This document shows positions 12,597-24,940 of a stretch of 64,000 nucleotides of DNA, piece by piece. The DNA is from Zea mays (taxonomy: Eukaryota > Streptophyta > Magnoliopsida > Poales > Poaceae). The notes beneath the pieces are model-generated. The model made no database searches and was not told the DNA's origin. It worked only from the letters and a program-made list of their open reading frames with translations. The stretch covers positions 136,598,207 through 136,662,206 of the forward strand of contig NC_050098.1 of assembly GCF_902167145.1 (NCBI RefSeq), read 5' to 3'. A program made the translations under genes and the position numbers. How positions within the stretch are numbered: the first letter of the stretch is position 1; every line of letters starts with the position of its first letter.

Positions 12597-13434
12597 AATA
12601 AGAAATAAGAGAAGCCAGAAGAAGTCAACTCAATGTTCATATCATTTTTTGAATCCAACAATTAGGATCAGTTGGTCATGACCATCAAGTGTGTAAAGCA
12701 ACAAGTTCATAAGTTAAGATTGGTAGAGTCAAAGTTGAATTGAAGAAGCTATGTGCAACCTATGTACCAACCTTGTTTTTTTCTAGCCTCTTCTTGAATC
12801 TCGAGGTGAGATTTCGTTAAGGGGGTTACACATGGTGCTAGAACTAATCAAAAGAGGTTCATGACTATGGACCCATCTATGGTTTTGTGCCAAGGGAAAG
12901 GACCAAACAATGTTTCTATAGTGACCTCTGATGTGACTCCTACAGAAGTTCTTAACAAAGGCCAGATGCAAAGTCCCAAATATTAGAAAATAACTGAATC
13001 TCTAGATGTGTTTATCATTTGACGACAATATTATCAACACACAATATGGTGATGGAGTCCATAAGCAACCAGTACCCTTTGAAAGATGGAGGTCTGAAAG
13101 GCTGAAGAAATACAACAAACTGACCACTAGTGAGAAAAATGAAGGCTAACCATAAAGTTCAATCTGGAAGATAATAGTTCTAACATGTAAACTGCTCTCC
13201 TAGTTGAGCAACATACTCAAATGATACAACACGATATTGACCATGACAATTTAACTAATGAAGTGGAACATCCAAATTGGTCTTAATGAATCCATGACAC
13301 AGTGATACCATTGAGTTTTTTTGTTGTACAACATAATAGAAATATCAATATTTGCACAAATACTAGGAAAAGAAATTCTCTAAATGATTTAAAGTCTACA
13401 TACTAGTAGCAACAACTTAAAGAAGAACTAATAT
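12597..13434. other. Unassigned sequence with a small chromovirus 3'-end remnant
   Basis: No gene is recognised. Around 12,788-12,826 the sequence (TGAATCTCGAGG, then a G-run) resembles the end of pol plus polypurine tract of gypsy C at 45,683-45,720, so it may be an old fragment of that family. The rest is short broken frames. Confidence 0.4.
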
Positions 13435-14550
13435 TTAACTTGGCTCACGTGCACTCGATGTTTCTACATTCATACTAGAGGCTGCAATCTTCTTTTGCTT
13501 GTTGATGTAGTACTCCCGAACCCATGGCTCCATCTTGTTTACATCCATTGTCATCACCCTCTCCTCACGTTCTTCTTCTTGTAGCTTAAGCATTTGCTGC
13601 TGGATTTCGAGGCTTGCTTTTTGAATTATTATAACTTCCTCTTGTAGGGCCAGTTTGCGATCCGACCTTACTACCATGTGTGTTGCTTCCTCCCTACTTG
13701 TAGCATCTTGCCTCTCTTCAAATGCTCCATGCTCCATTGACAACTTTTGGAGCACATTAATGCAAGCAGTGAAAGAGCTTGAGCTGATGTTGCTCTTCAT
13801 ATTCTTATCATGATCTCTTCCCGTTGGGCGTGCAATTTTGGGGGGAAGCAACTCTTCCATGATATTTGTCCCCTTTTGTTCTGTTTCTTTAGCATCTGTT
13901 GGATTCATTGAATCAAGCAATGCATTCCATTTCATCTCGTGACGTAAAATTAACCAGCAGTGCATAAACTTGAACGGTGTGCCAACTATACGCTCGTGCA
14001 TCGCCATGGCCTCTTTTATCTGCACGCACACAAAACAAACATATGTTAGTACATAGAGAGTTGTAATGTTCAAATAATTTGAAATGTACTTCTTTTTTTA
14101 CCTTGTCATCAACGTTGAGTCCACTTTGCTTTCTCCTCTCTACTTCCACATAGAATCCACAGAACCTAGAAGTTTCTTTCTGAATGTCTCCCCATCTTTG
14201 TTGCAAAGAAGACTGTGATCTATCATAAGGAGTGCTCTTATGCTCGTGAAAGTACTCAGTTATCCTTTGCCAGTAACCTTTTATTGGCTGGTTGGTCCCT
14301 ATGATGGGGTCCTTGCTTATGTTTAGGTATGCTGAGACTAGGCATTCATCTTCGCTAACTGTGAAATTCTTGCACCTTTTAGGGACCACATTTTTAGGGG
14401 GCTGGTTATTAGGTATTTGTTCAAAATTAGGTGGGTTGGCTTCATCTTGTGCCTGAGCAATAAATATTAAACAGTCCTTAAAGCATGACCATTAAAATGA
14501 ACTAAGAAGGCATATAAGTTCAGTAGGTATTGTTGTTAATAGTAGTAACC
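13435..14550 (-). CDS. Myb/SANT-like (PIF/Harbinger ORF1-type) protein, spliced, 5' end uncertain
   Basis: Minus-strand frame with clear splice junctions. One exon ends at 14,550. An intron 14,549-14,453 (GT...AG) leads to exon 14,452-14,102, and intron 14,101-14,020 (GT...GCAG) leads to exon 14,019-13,435, ending in a stop. Phases agree at every junction. The middle exon (VPKRCKNFTVSEDECLVSAY, then GYWQRI and QQRWGDIQKE) is a trihelix/Myb-like DNA-binding region. The last exon (HCWLILRHEMKW, then a Glu/Gln-rich coiled coil and EPWVREYY) is the tail usually labelled NAM-associated. Such proteins occur as PIF/Harbinger ORF1 and as domesticated plant genes. I found no start codon upstream and no transposase nearby. 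It may be a transposon remnant or truncated gene. Confidence 0.65.
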
Positions 14551-16474
14551 TGGGAAATGACTTGCACTCTGTCTTGGTGGGGGAGTTGATGATCTTCAGA
14601 CAGGTCTAAAGTAGGTGTACAAGTTACCTCAACAACAGATGTTGGGGCACCTCTCAAGTTACCCCAGATGCTTTGCACGTAAAAAAGAAATGAATGTAAT
14701 TAGCACATTTGCAAGCTGACAACCATAGTAGAACTGAGGTGCACAAAACATATTTTGACATAACATGTACTGAGTTCATGGTTCAACATAGGTTGCAATA
14801 ATAACTTGTTACAACGGTGTTGGTGGACCAAAATGTAATGACAAGCTAGTTCTGGCTTGGACATTTACTAAAAGTACATGGCATACAAACATACTTCTAT
14901 GAAAATAACCTAGACCTCTACTAAAGACTAGCTGATATCCCTAGATTGATCATTTTCATATCGCATCCCATACTCCTGGCAATGCACCCTTAGTGATTTA
15001 GGTGAGGTTGGATTCTCCTCAAGGGACTGCCTCCTCTAGAGCTTCCTTTTCCTCCTAAGTGATGGTGTCAAGCATGTTAGGTGGGATATTGTTTGCCATA
15101 ACTTAAACATTGGATGGCTACTTTATCTAGCCATTCGAACATGTCTAGGAGCTTGAGCAACACATGCTTTAGTTGTTCATCCGATCTAGGTGAAATTGTA
15201 GCCCACGTAACGATCTGCCTAACCTCTGCATTGTGAGACTCCATCTACTTCACTACCTATTTGAGGTAATCATTAGGAGCATAGACATTTGAGTGCCCTA
15301 AACAGATAATACCGGAAGTATCTAAGGATTAGAGCAAGCAACAACTAAACCAGACAAATAAAACAAAACCAACTGAGTACCCACGTTTTCCATACATATG
15401 GTAGGGCTAACACAAAATAATGGTTATCACTATGAGTGAGTGCACAATGTTGTTTGTGATTTATTTCCATTCTAACTAAAGTAATCATAATCCATAGGTC
15501 GATTTTGATAAACTTTAGCGGTTGTCACAATGTGGAATAGTTCTTTAGGATGTGTGATAAGTTTTGCATTCACTCTACTTTGTTACATTTGTTACACCCC
15601 CTATTCAGGCTGACAGAAAGTCTCATATTCCTTGCATACTGTAATGAAGGGCTCGTTTGTTCCTAAAGAGAAATCAAGCAATTTCTATGTTGAGATACTC
15701 AAGTTTGTACATGGAGTTATCGTATATCGGATTCATCCTTACATGAGTCGAGCAAATGGATCCATTGATGCATGAGGTGGCACGGTAGTCAGAACCAGGT
15801 AATACCTAACCCTAATCGATAATGCCCATGAAACCCTAGCATCAAGGTATAATCACACCAGATTTATGCTTTGGATAATATATATATATATAGTGGTTAT
15901 ATATATATATAGTGGTTAGAACTCAAACCTTGAGACAATCTCTCGCATGGCTCTCGGTTGTTTGGTCCCATGGATGTGGCCCTCCCCTCGCAGCTATGGG
16001 AAAGCTTCACAATGTCGTCGGGAACTTCACTACTTGTCGACCATCACTAGCTATGAGAAGCCTGTGGATGCCCTAGTTCGCTGGTTGCCGCCTCCGCAAA
16101 AGGGTGCCCTGTGCCGCCAATGTTTTGTTGGGTACCTGTCGGGAAAGTGATTGAAAATGGAAGAGTGGCCTTTAGGAGCGATGGGGTGCGAGAAGAGAGA
16201 GAAAGCACCGATTTCTGCACTATATATCCCTGCCTCCTCGTGCTAAAAGATGGTAGGAATAATGTATTGGTTGATTGAGAGGATATATATAAGGAGGTGA
16301 GGTAAACAGAAACCTCCTAAATGGTAAATATCATGATTGATCCTAACTAGTAATCCTCTCCCCCAAATCTTTTTATCAATCTATATTCTATCATGTTATA
16401 CTAAAATAATTCTATACATGGCAGTGCCCTAGGCGCATGTGCCCTGTATAGCAGGTTGTCTAACACCCCCACGT
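14551..16474. other. Unassigned intergenic sequence
   Basis: Upstream sequence of the Myb-like frame may extend its first visible exon to about 14,690, where an in-frame stop appears. Beyond that no family is recognised. A short AT repeat ending in AGTGGTT occurs twice back to back at about 15,880-15,918. The small frame at 15,947-16,150 has no recognisable product. Confidence 0.4.
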
Positions 16475-18159
16475 TCACAACTTAGCTAGTGCAAATGTTG
16501 AAACTAGATCTAAACTCATGGAACACCGAGGAGGGGACGCCCTTCGTGAAGATGTCGACAATCTGTGATGTTGTCGGAACATGGATAATGCATACTTGAC
16601 TAATGGTGACCTTCTCATGGACGAAGTGAAGATCAATCTCCACATGCTTGGTTTGTTGATGCTAGACAGGGTTGGTAGAGAGGTAGACGAAGCTGATGTT
16701 GTTGCAGTAGACAATAGTGCACTAGGGCAATGGGCAACGGAGCTCGAAAAGCAGTTGATGCAACCAAGTCACTTCAGCAACTCCATTGGAAATGGCACAG
16801 TATTCAACCTCGGCACTGGAGCGGGAGACAACCGTTTGGCGCTTTGCAGACCAAGACACCAAGTTGTCACCTAGGAATACCACATAGCCTGATGTAGAGC
16901 GGTGAAAGTTCAGACAACCTGCCCAGTCAGCATTAGTGTAGACGATGAGGTTGGAGCTGGACAAACGATGGAGGCGTAGATCATAGTCAAAGGTTCGTTG
17001 AAGATAGTGTAGAATGCACTTCATAGTTGTTAGATGAGGCTCCTGAGTATCGTGCATACGAAGGCATATCTGCTGGAAGACGTAGGCGATGTCCGGCCAG
17101 GTGAACGTCAGTACTGAAGAGCAACGGTTATGCTATGGAAATGGGAGGCATCCTAAACCGAAGGCCCTGAATCGGCAGCAAGCTGTGTCTGAAGATCGAC
17201 CGGAGTGGTACACAACTTGCAGTCAGCCATGGCGGTCGCTTGATGACATCCAACGTGTAGGTGTGCTGGTGAAGAAACATGCCATCGAGAGGCCGCTCAA
17301 CAGTGATGCCAAGGAAATGGTCAAGCGGCCCAAGGTCCTTCATTGCAAATTCCCGCTGCAAAACAATAATAGTGCAGTACAGAAGCTCGGTAGTGGAGGC
17401 GATTAGAATGATGACATCAACATAAAGCAACAGATATATCGTGTTTGAACCGCGATAGAAGATGAATAGCGAGGTGTCCAACTTGGCTTCAACAAATCCC
17501 AATGACGTCAAATAGGTGGCAACCCGACTATACCAAGCCGGGGGCGCCTGCTGGAGTCCGTACAGGGACTTGTGGAGGCGCCGATCAGGTCTGGGAATAC
17601 AGAATCATTGAACCCCCTAGGATGAATGTAGTAGATGGTCTCACTGAGTGTCCCATGCAGAAAAGCATTCTTCATGTCAAGCTTTTGAATAGGCCAGTCA
17701 CAAGTTGCAGAAGGGCGAGCACCATGTGTCGGATGGTTTCTTCATGTCAAGCTTTTGAATAGGCCACTCACAAGTTGCAGAAGGGCGAGCACCATGTGTC
17801 GGATGGTCGATTTTACAACCGGGCTAAAAGTCCCGCCATAGTCGACCTCAGGGCTTTCAGTGAAGCCCTAGAGAAACACCCGGGTCTTGTAATAATTGAA
17901 GGTCTCATTAGAGAGGAACTTATGTGTGAAGATCCATTTGTTAGTGACTATGTTGGAGCCATCAGACCAAGGATCGAGTTCCCAGATATTGTTTCTCATA
18001 AGGGTTGTATATTCTTCCTCCATGGTTGTGCGCCAATGTGGACCAGCAAGCGCGGACCAGACCGAGGATGGAATCGGAGATGGTGTCGTAGATGGAGCAG
18101 TAGTGGTGAAGACGAGGGGGTTAGGAGGCATCCTAAACCTGACCTTGGCACGCATGACC
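16475..18159 (-). pseudogene. Copia pol remnant (RT and RNase H), not a Sirevirus
   Basis: Read on the minus strand from 18,155 down. An RT N-terminal stretch (HWRTTMEEEYTTLMRNNIW, TNKWIFTHKF) comes first. The RT palm (LLLYVDVIILIAS) follows at 17,511-17,128; YVDD is here YVDV, so the second catalytic Asp is lost. RNase H (YTNADWAGC, STSGYVVFLGDNLVSW, SRSSAEVEY) lies at 17,057-16,722. Several frameshifts and a 70-bp duplication break the frame. No gag or integrase precedes it; the chromovirus LTR at 18,160 lies where they would be. Confidence 0.85.
17669..17808. repeat. 70-bp direct tandem duplication in copia pol
   Basis: 17,669-17,738 and 17,739-17,808 are the same 70 bases with one or two differences. 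The length is not a multiple of three, so the duplication shifts the RT frame. Confidence 0.9.
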
Positions 18160-20880
18160 TGTAACCCTGAATAAAGCCTTAAGAAGTTTTAGCTAGTTCT
18201 TTATTATTTAAGGAACAATAATAAAGTCTATTTGAACGTGTGTTTTATTTGTGAGACAAGTTCCCTAAATATAATAATTTTCTTATTCTTGAAGTTACAT
18301 CTCCTAAGACAAATATGGTTTACAGTAATTTTTTCTAAAAGTATTCCTATATCAGTCTGGTTATTCCACTATTGAAATATATATAGTTATAAGTACTTTC
18401 TAAAAAGATTTTACACACTAGAAATAATTTTATTCTCTAATTTTTAAGTTGCATATTTAAAAAGCCCTTACTTAAATAGGATATGAGTAAATCCATTAAC
18501 CAAATTATATTTTGCATTCACGTTGGAGTACTTGCTAGTGCATTAAAAACTAAATTTAAATTTAAAATATAGATTTGAATTCAATTTTGAAATTGGATAG
18601 AAAATAGAAAAAAGAAAGAAAGAAGACTCATACCTATGCTATTGGGCCCGATCTACCTTGGCTGGTCCAGCACTACTCACGCGCCAGCCCACTCTATCAG
18701 TGTGCGTCGACGGGTGGGCCCTAGCGGTCAGGCAGACCTCGCGACCGCGCGCCTGGGCTGGCTTTTCCCCTCGTTGACGAGCGGGCCCGGGCTGACATTC
18801 GCTTCCCTCCCAGCCGCGCAGCATATTCATTTCACTGTCGGGTGGGCCCTGCATCGCCAGAAACCCCCTTCCCCCTTAGGTTGTTGTGATGCTCCCGCCA
18901 GATCACGTAGACCTCCTGGAGTCAACCACCCCGCTCTGCCCCGGAGTCCTTGCGCCCACCCGGACTCGCCTCTGGGCCATAAAACCAAGCATTGTGACCA
19001 CTTCGTCCTCTAGTTGTGCACCATCACCGTCGCAAAAGAGGGAGGAATAGAGTCGAGCGCCGCCGCAGCATACTCTCACCATCACTGTCGCTCGGAGTCG
19101 AACAACTGAGCAAGGAGGTTCGCTAGAAGGTGAAGATCATGAACGTGAGGGATTTGGAGCACGGGAGGCCTCGGTGACATGGCGATTTCTCGCCGGAGCT
19201 CTTGCTCCTCCGCAACACCCCTGTGCACCGTGGGTAGGGATCACCACAGCATAATCACAGGCAATGTCACCTCCATGGCATTCGCCCTTCTCTCCACACC
19301 ACGTAGAACCTCTCTGAAGTCCGATTAGAGCACCTAAGCGCTGGGTTGATGAACGCCGGTGAACCTCCGATGCGGTTCGGGGGAGGCGCCACCTTGGTCG
19401 GCTGGGTGGAGAGGAAGCACGTGAATCGTTGATCAGGGGATAGAGGGATAGGATTAGAACCACACACAGTTTTGGCTATGGGAGTGTTGTGTCTGTTGGA
19501 TCGGCTGTGAGCGGATAGGATTAGATCGTGCCTGTTTTAAAACCTTAACCGTAGAACTCAGATCGGATGGCTATGGGCGTGTACCAGTTCAGTAATGTGT
19601 GGGATTTAATCTGGTCCGTTGGTGAAAGATCGGTCGGCTTTGGTGTGAGGATACCCCTTCGATCAGGAAAAAGTGCAAAAGAGCCCCTGCACTTTATGGG
19701 ATCTAACCCGCCGTCCAACCCTGGGTAAATACTACTACAAATAGGTCCAAAAATTACTAGAAAGAACCCTGATCTTTTTGTTTTTAATACCCGCCGTCCA
19801 CAAGTCCTAAGAGTTCATAAATTGAATAAAGAAAATGGATTTTGATTATATAAATAAACCCATAAACTTAGAAAATCCATATCTTGAACCTACGATTTCG
19901 TAGCAGCGCGTAGAATAGTCTCACACAGTTTGTTTATATGCTCTGGTGTATTGTTACCATACCCATTATTTGCTTGATTGTATGTATTGCTATGCTAGAA
20001 GCGAGGTCACGAGGATTCCGAAAACCAACTTTGGAGAAGTAATTAGAGTTACACCAAAAAGGCAAGTTGTGCCCTTGATCACTCTTCTTTACCTAATAAT
20101 GATATTGTTAATCACTGTGACATGCTCAAGTTAATTTGATGGGACCTAACAGGTTACCTTAGTTTTGTTTACCCCACACCTTGCAAACAAATGAACTGTT
20201 GGGCAGACTTGTTATGTCTCTACCTGGTTTTGGGATTAATGTTATACTAAATTATGATCATGTAGCATTAATATTGTTGGTTTAATTATTGCTCATGACA
20301 AGATTATTATGTTAAATGGAACATAGAGCGACCACCCGGGAAAACAATGCTACCACAAGGGTGAAATGAGGCGCCCTTGACTGAATAGAAGCGCCCTTGA
20401 TTGAATAATTAGGAAAGCTAGTGTGAGTTAATCCTTTTCCCGAAAGGGGCAAACGAGATGGAGTGCAGGTGTAGGGAGGTCCTTGGGTCGGTCTGTCTTT
20501 TTAGCTTTTCGCACGAGGGATTCCTAGATCGCATTCGGCCCGGAATCCGTAGCGGGTCTCTCCTCTAGTGGAATTTTGTAAAGGCCTCGTAGTGGATCCC
20601 TAGTCATTCACCTTGGAAGTGTCTAAGGGTATTGCAAACCCTGGCTAAACGGGAAACACGTCTTGTGGGTAAAGATGCGCAACCTCTGCAGAGTGTAAAA
20701 CTGGTATATCATCCGTGCTCACGGCCAAGAGCGGCTCGGACCCTCACATGAGTAACTTATGGAATTAAACTTAATATGTCATATACATAGCATTGTGGGA
20801 TTTATTATCAATTGTGATCTATTACTTTATTGGGATGATATACACTTATACTTAGTAACTTCTAATAAAACTTTGAGCTC
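18160..20880 (+). mobile_element. Decayed chromovirus LTR (right end uncertain)
   Basis: Begins TGTAACCCTGAAT, like the gypsy C LTR (TGTAACACCCTGAAT at 45,723). It has the same general layout: an AT-rich start, a GC-rich stretch (18,640-19,470), then a segment near 19,930-20,010 matching gypsy C around 47,764 and 49,201-49,272 (GGTGTATTGTT...TGCTATGC). A run of short GC-rich motifs follows at 20,330-20,750. No internal region or partner LTR is visible, so it is a solo or truncated LTR. The small frames inside are not genes. Confidence 0.6.
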
Positions 20881-20983
20881 ATGCGATTGAGCTCGCTGTT
20901 GAACACAATAGTGATGTTTCACTATGCAAAATGTGTTTGCAAGGCACTTTCCGCAGTTGTTGGGATAGCCTAAGGTGATGAGG

Positions 20984-21105
20984 CATGTTTGGTTCGTGGC
21001 TAACTGTGCCACACTTTGTCTAAAATTAGTCGTTCGAATTGAAGAACTAATGTTAGACAGAAAAAGTTAGGCAAAGAATGACAAGTTAGGCAACAAACCA
21101 AACAT
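20984..21105. mobile_element. Small MITE-like inverted-repeat element
   Basis: Starts CATGTTTGGTTCGTGGC and ends with the imperfect inverse (GCAACAAACCAAACAT). About 122 bp and non-coding. No clear target duplication, so the class is open. It lies some 320 bp downstream of the cornichon stop codon. Confidence 0.55.
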
Positions 21106-21425
21106 AATAATATTGCTCATGGTTGTGTGTTTGAAAACATGAAGTGAAGACAACACCATATTTAATTTTCCAAGTCATATTCTCACTAACCCTTCAGTAA
21201 TCTCTTCAAACCACCAACAGGTGTGCAGAATTCAGAATATTTGCAACGAGAAAAGTGGGTAGACTTACACAATAAAAACATTAATTAATATAAAGAAAAT
21301 TTTGTTCTTATGACATGTAGGGATATGTATGGGGGCATGACCATTTATAATGGTTTTTGATAATGTCGTAGATGTTTTTGAATAACTAATATCAGTTAGC
21401 ACTAACAAATGAATGCATATTGTAT

Positions 21426-24340
21426 TCAGTTCACCAAAATATTAATTAAGATATAACCAAAGTCAAACCTGTAAATAGTTACAATAAACAGGCAGAAGTA
21501 GAAGGCAAGCTTGATCGTCCTGTACTTCTTCTCGCCATTTAATTGTCTAAAAATTTCAGTGACATCTACAAGATGTTTCCGAGCCAAGTACCTGAATAAA
21601 AAATATCATATAATTTTCTTTGACTAACAATAACGAGCATGGAGGGACAAGTTGTTATATATGAATAGGACGGCATTAAAAATAAATACAAGAACCTTTG
21701 TTGTTTCGCCTTACAAAAAGCTTAATAACTAATTATAATCGTTCACATATTAAGGAGGTGTTTGGTTTCTATGGACTAACTTTATTCCCTTCATTTTATT
21801 CTATTTTAGTTCCTAAATTATCAAATACGGAAGGGACTAAAAATTAGTTCATAGAAACCAAACACCCTAAAAATAATTTAGAAAAACATCTCGGATATCC
21901 CACCAAAATAAGTTCATTAGTAATCGAGATCAAAACCGGTTCCAATGCCGAGGGGGTGAGGGGGGCATTATACTTAATCCCCAACTTAGAGAAAATAACT
22001 CTAAACCGACTGAAAACTCAAGCAGCATGCTGAGAAACTATTGTCATGGCTGTTAAATTTCAAGAAGGCGGTGAAGTTGGACATTTCAAAGGTTTTTGAC
22101 TCGGTGTCCTAGCCCTTTCTTCTTGAAGTGTTGGAGAAGCTTGGCTTTGGTCCTCTGTGGCGTGATGTGATTAGTGGGTTGCTTATGATATCTCCTACTC
22201 AAATCCTCCTCAATGGGATCCCTGGAGAGTTTATTGTCCATAGAAGGGGGCTGCGGCAGGGGATCCCTGTCCCCCTTACTTTGTACTTGTCATGGACACT
22301 CTCAATGCTCTTATTGTTAAAGCTGCAGAATCTGGGCTGCTCCAGCCCCTCTCCTCTCGCTCCATTCAGCACCAGATTTCTCTTTATGCTGATGATGTTG
22401 TGCTGTTTGTGAGGCCAATAGCAAGTGACCTCAATTTTGTTAGTCAGAATCTGGATCTGTTTGGGGATGCTACAGGGTTAAAGACCAACATTAATAAGAG
22501 TAGTGTGGCGCCGATACAATGCTCTTCTGCTGATCTTGAGGTCATCCAGAATGTCTCCTGTGCAAGATTGATGAGTTCCCTATCAAATATCTGGGGCTGC
22601 CTTTATCTCTCAAGAGACTCACTAAGGCCCATCTTCAGCCATTGATTGATAAGCTTGCTGATATCTTGCCCGCTTGGAAAGCTGATTTGATGACTAAGGC
22701 CGGGAGAGCCATTCAAGTTTAATTTGTGCTCACCGCTACAACTACATATCATGCTATGGCTCTTGACTTGCCTAAATGGGCTCTTAAGGCTTTCGATAAG
22801 ATTCGGCGTGGGTTCCTATGGAGAGGCTGTAAAGAGGCTAATGGGGGCATTGTCTGGTGGCTTGGTCCAAGGTGACTCGTCCAAAGGAGCTGGGAGGTCT
22901 CGGCATTTCTGACCTCCAGAATCTTAATTGGGCTCTTCGTGTTAGGTGGCTTTGGTTGAGGAAGCCATCCCTAAACTCTAAAATTGATATGTTTTTACTT
23001 AGCTGTTCCATTGAGCCATTGAGGCTTGTAGACCATTTCAATAATTATTTCCATGTATACAAAAATAATCAAGATGTGAGTACAGCCAAAAGTATGAACA
23101 GCACAGTATCCAATGATGCATACAATGAGTATTCTGCCAGAATTAACATCAACTGAAAGCAAGTAACACATACAGTTTCACATGGTAGTATGTCACTGGC
23201 GCCATGAGTAGAAACGGCAGCCAATGCAATGTCAAGAGGAAAGAAGCACAAAGTGCCCCTTGGAGTGAGTATTCTTTCATCACCACAGCATTGACGCGAG
23301 ATGATGAATCAAATGGGTTGATATAATCATACTCCAAATCTACCAGACACAAAAGCTGGCATACAAGCAGAAAGGCAGAATCAGTTGAAAAAATCAACAA
23401 GAGTGGATCAATTAACAAGAAGCCAGGCAAATTGGTGCATAAATTACTAAATTTACTTCTAAAGAATAAACACTACAGCTTGTGTTGCAGTTAGGCTTTA
23501 TGCTTGATCTGGCTGGTGAGGTTGAAGTCACTGATCAATCATGTTGAAATATGAGCTTTAGACACTACAAACTGGTGACAATTAATTCAACTGATACAGA
23601 CAGATGACAAGCTGGTTTGGTACCAAGTACAGGACTACAGTCATGAGATATATGATTACATCCACCAAGTCCTATCAGATGGTACTAACATTCCAAACAG
23701 AACGATAGGCAGTAGCAGCATGTTTCTAACAAGATACGGCCCTATAGAAAAATTCAATACCACTACCCTATCTAGGCTCATAAACAGAAATTGTTGAATC
23801 TAACTCCTGCAGAAACGTTGTAAATCTTACTGTAATCCCTCCATGTAACCTGTACATATCTTCATATTTTGTATACGAAGACGTTTTCTTTTCTCGATTT
23901 TATGCCAGAATCTATGAGCTAACATTGAACAGGAAACATGCCTTCTTTTTTTCTCTGGAAAAGGAAAAAAAATGTCCGGGAGTTTATCTCGTCACCATCC
24001 ACCACGCCACGCGGAGTGAATGGCACGAGAAGAAACACCGTTGACTAAACTCCGCATCAAATCCCCACAATCACGGCAGCCTTGGGCCGAAAGCGGGCAG
24101 CGGTTCGCCGGCTGGGCGCAAGATTTTGGACGAGAAATTTTTGAAATTTGGCACCTAATTCGCAAGCATTTAAATATCTGACGCACTGGCCCACGTGTCA
24201 ATGACTCAAAGAGACCCCACATGTCGGTGAACTGCTAAGAGATGCAAATGGGCCGTCGGGCTTGCCTGGTACACGGTGAGGCCGACGAGGAGCACGACGG
24301 AGGCGAAGGAGAAGAGCCACAGGATGAGTTCCACAGACAT
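21426..24340 (-). CDS. Cornichon-family ER cargo receptor, three visible coding exons
   Basis: Exon 1 is 24,340-24,266 ([12 protein letters not shown]...LTVYQ). Exon 2 is 23,355-23,174 ([20 protein letters not shown]...YYHVKL). Exon 3 is 21,591-21,426 ([20 protein letters not shown]...). Phases fit exactly and give 140 residues, usual for cornichon proteins (about 135-150). Family hallmarks are the DLEYDYINP block after the first membrane helix, an H-W segment in the second helix and HLVDVTEIF before the third. Cornichons are ER membrane proteins that load cargo into COPII vesicles (established for the family). Intron 1 (24,265-23,356) starts GCAAG, a GC-AG intron; intron 2 (23,173-21,592) starts GTATGT. 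Intron 2 contains a LINE and a MITE. The tail after IYR is read through to the first stop. I recall related plant proteins continuing differently there, so a last exon may be missing. Confidence 0.85.
21754..21867. mobile_element. Tourist-like MITE in cornichon intron 2
   Basis: About 114 bp. Left end GGTGTTTGGTTTCTATGGAC; the right end is its inverse (TTAGTTCATAGAAACCAAAC then ACCC). Flanked by TAA at 21,751-21,753 and 21,868-21,870. A TAA duplication is the PIF/Harbinger (Tourist) signature. Confidence 0.8.
22035..22975 (+). pseudogene. Truncated L1-type LINE reverse transcriptase in cornichon intron 2
   Basis: Plus-strand fragment, opposite to the host gene. Successive frames give [11 protein letters not shown], a [12 protein letters not shown] block, the catalytic YADDVVLF at about 22,385-22,408, [11 protein letters not shown], and the downstream IKYLGLPLS and [21 protein letters not shown] segments typical of plant LINE ORF2. 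Frames change several times and stops occur, so it is dead. Neither the endonuclease nor a poly(A) tail is visible, so both ends appear truncated. Confidence 0.85.
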
Positions 24341-24940
24341 TGCTGCCGCAGGGGGTTGACGACTAGCTCCTCGCGGAACAACTTCTCGCTGGCGTTCCGA
24401 ATGGAAGGGACCTAAACCAGCCTGGTGGTGACTCTGCACGCCCCGCGGTCACAATGGCGCTCTTGGCGCCGGAGACGAGATAGAAGGCGGGTTGGGATGG
24501 GGAGAGGAGCAGGTGGTTCGCGGTTGCTGGAGCTCCCGCCATCCTTGAGAAAATCCCTTAATCATGTCACTGACACATGAATATCTTTTAATATCCAACT
24601 CACATTCACATGTGTCGTTGAGAGTCTGCCATTCGAAAGTCGGTGGTGCAAGTGCAAAGGACATTTCCCCTGCTGCTGACTTTTTTTTCCCAAACAGTAG
24701 TAGGGCTGCGACTGCGAGACTGCTGAAAATGCACGAGAAAAAAACAGAGTACACTGTTCTAGCGACAGCACAAGCTGTCAAGGCATATCAACTAAACAGT
24801 CTATATAAAAATAGCCCGCGTGATTAGTATGGAGTAGCTATTATTATTCTCGTAATGTTGAACCAACAGGTGAAAGGTCCCACAAACTTCCACCATTCAA
24901 GCAACAGGAGATGACTAGAAAATAATGTTTTCTACACAAT
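24341..24940 (-). promoter_or_regulatory. Upstream region of the cornichon gene
   Basis: About 600 bp before the start codon, with a GC-rich probable 5' UTR (24,341-24,480). No TATA box is convincing in the right orientation. The short frames here are not supported as genes. Confidence 0.35.

Noticed and set aside
12788..12826. Possible complete chromovirus 3' end with LTR
   Set aside because: Only the polypurine-region similarity is present; no LTR start or partner follows.
14690..15600. Possible transposase for the Myb-like frame
   Set aside because: Short minus-strand stretches around 15,060-15,260 look protein-like but contain stops, and no DDE motif could be identified.
24449..24827. 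Frames on both strands upstream of the cornichon gene, considered as a divergent gene
   Set aside because: No domain and no splice or start context; the minus-strand frame simply overlaps the cornichon upstream region.
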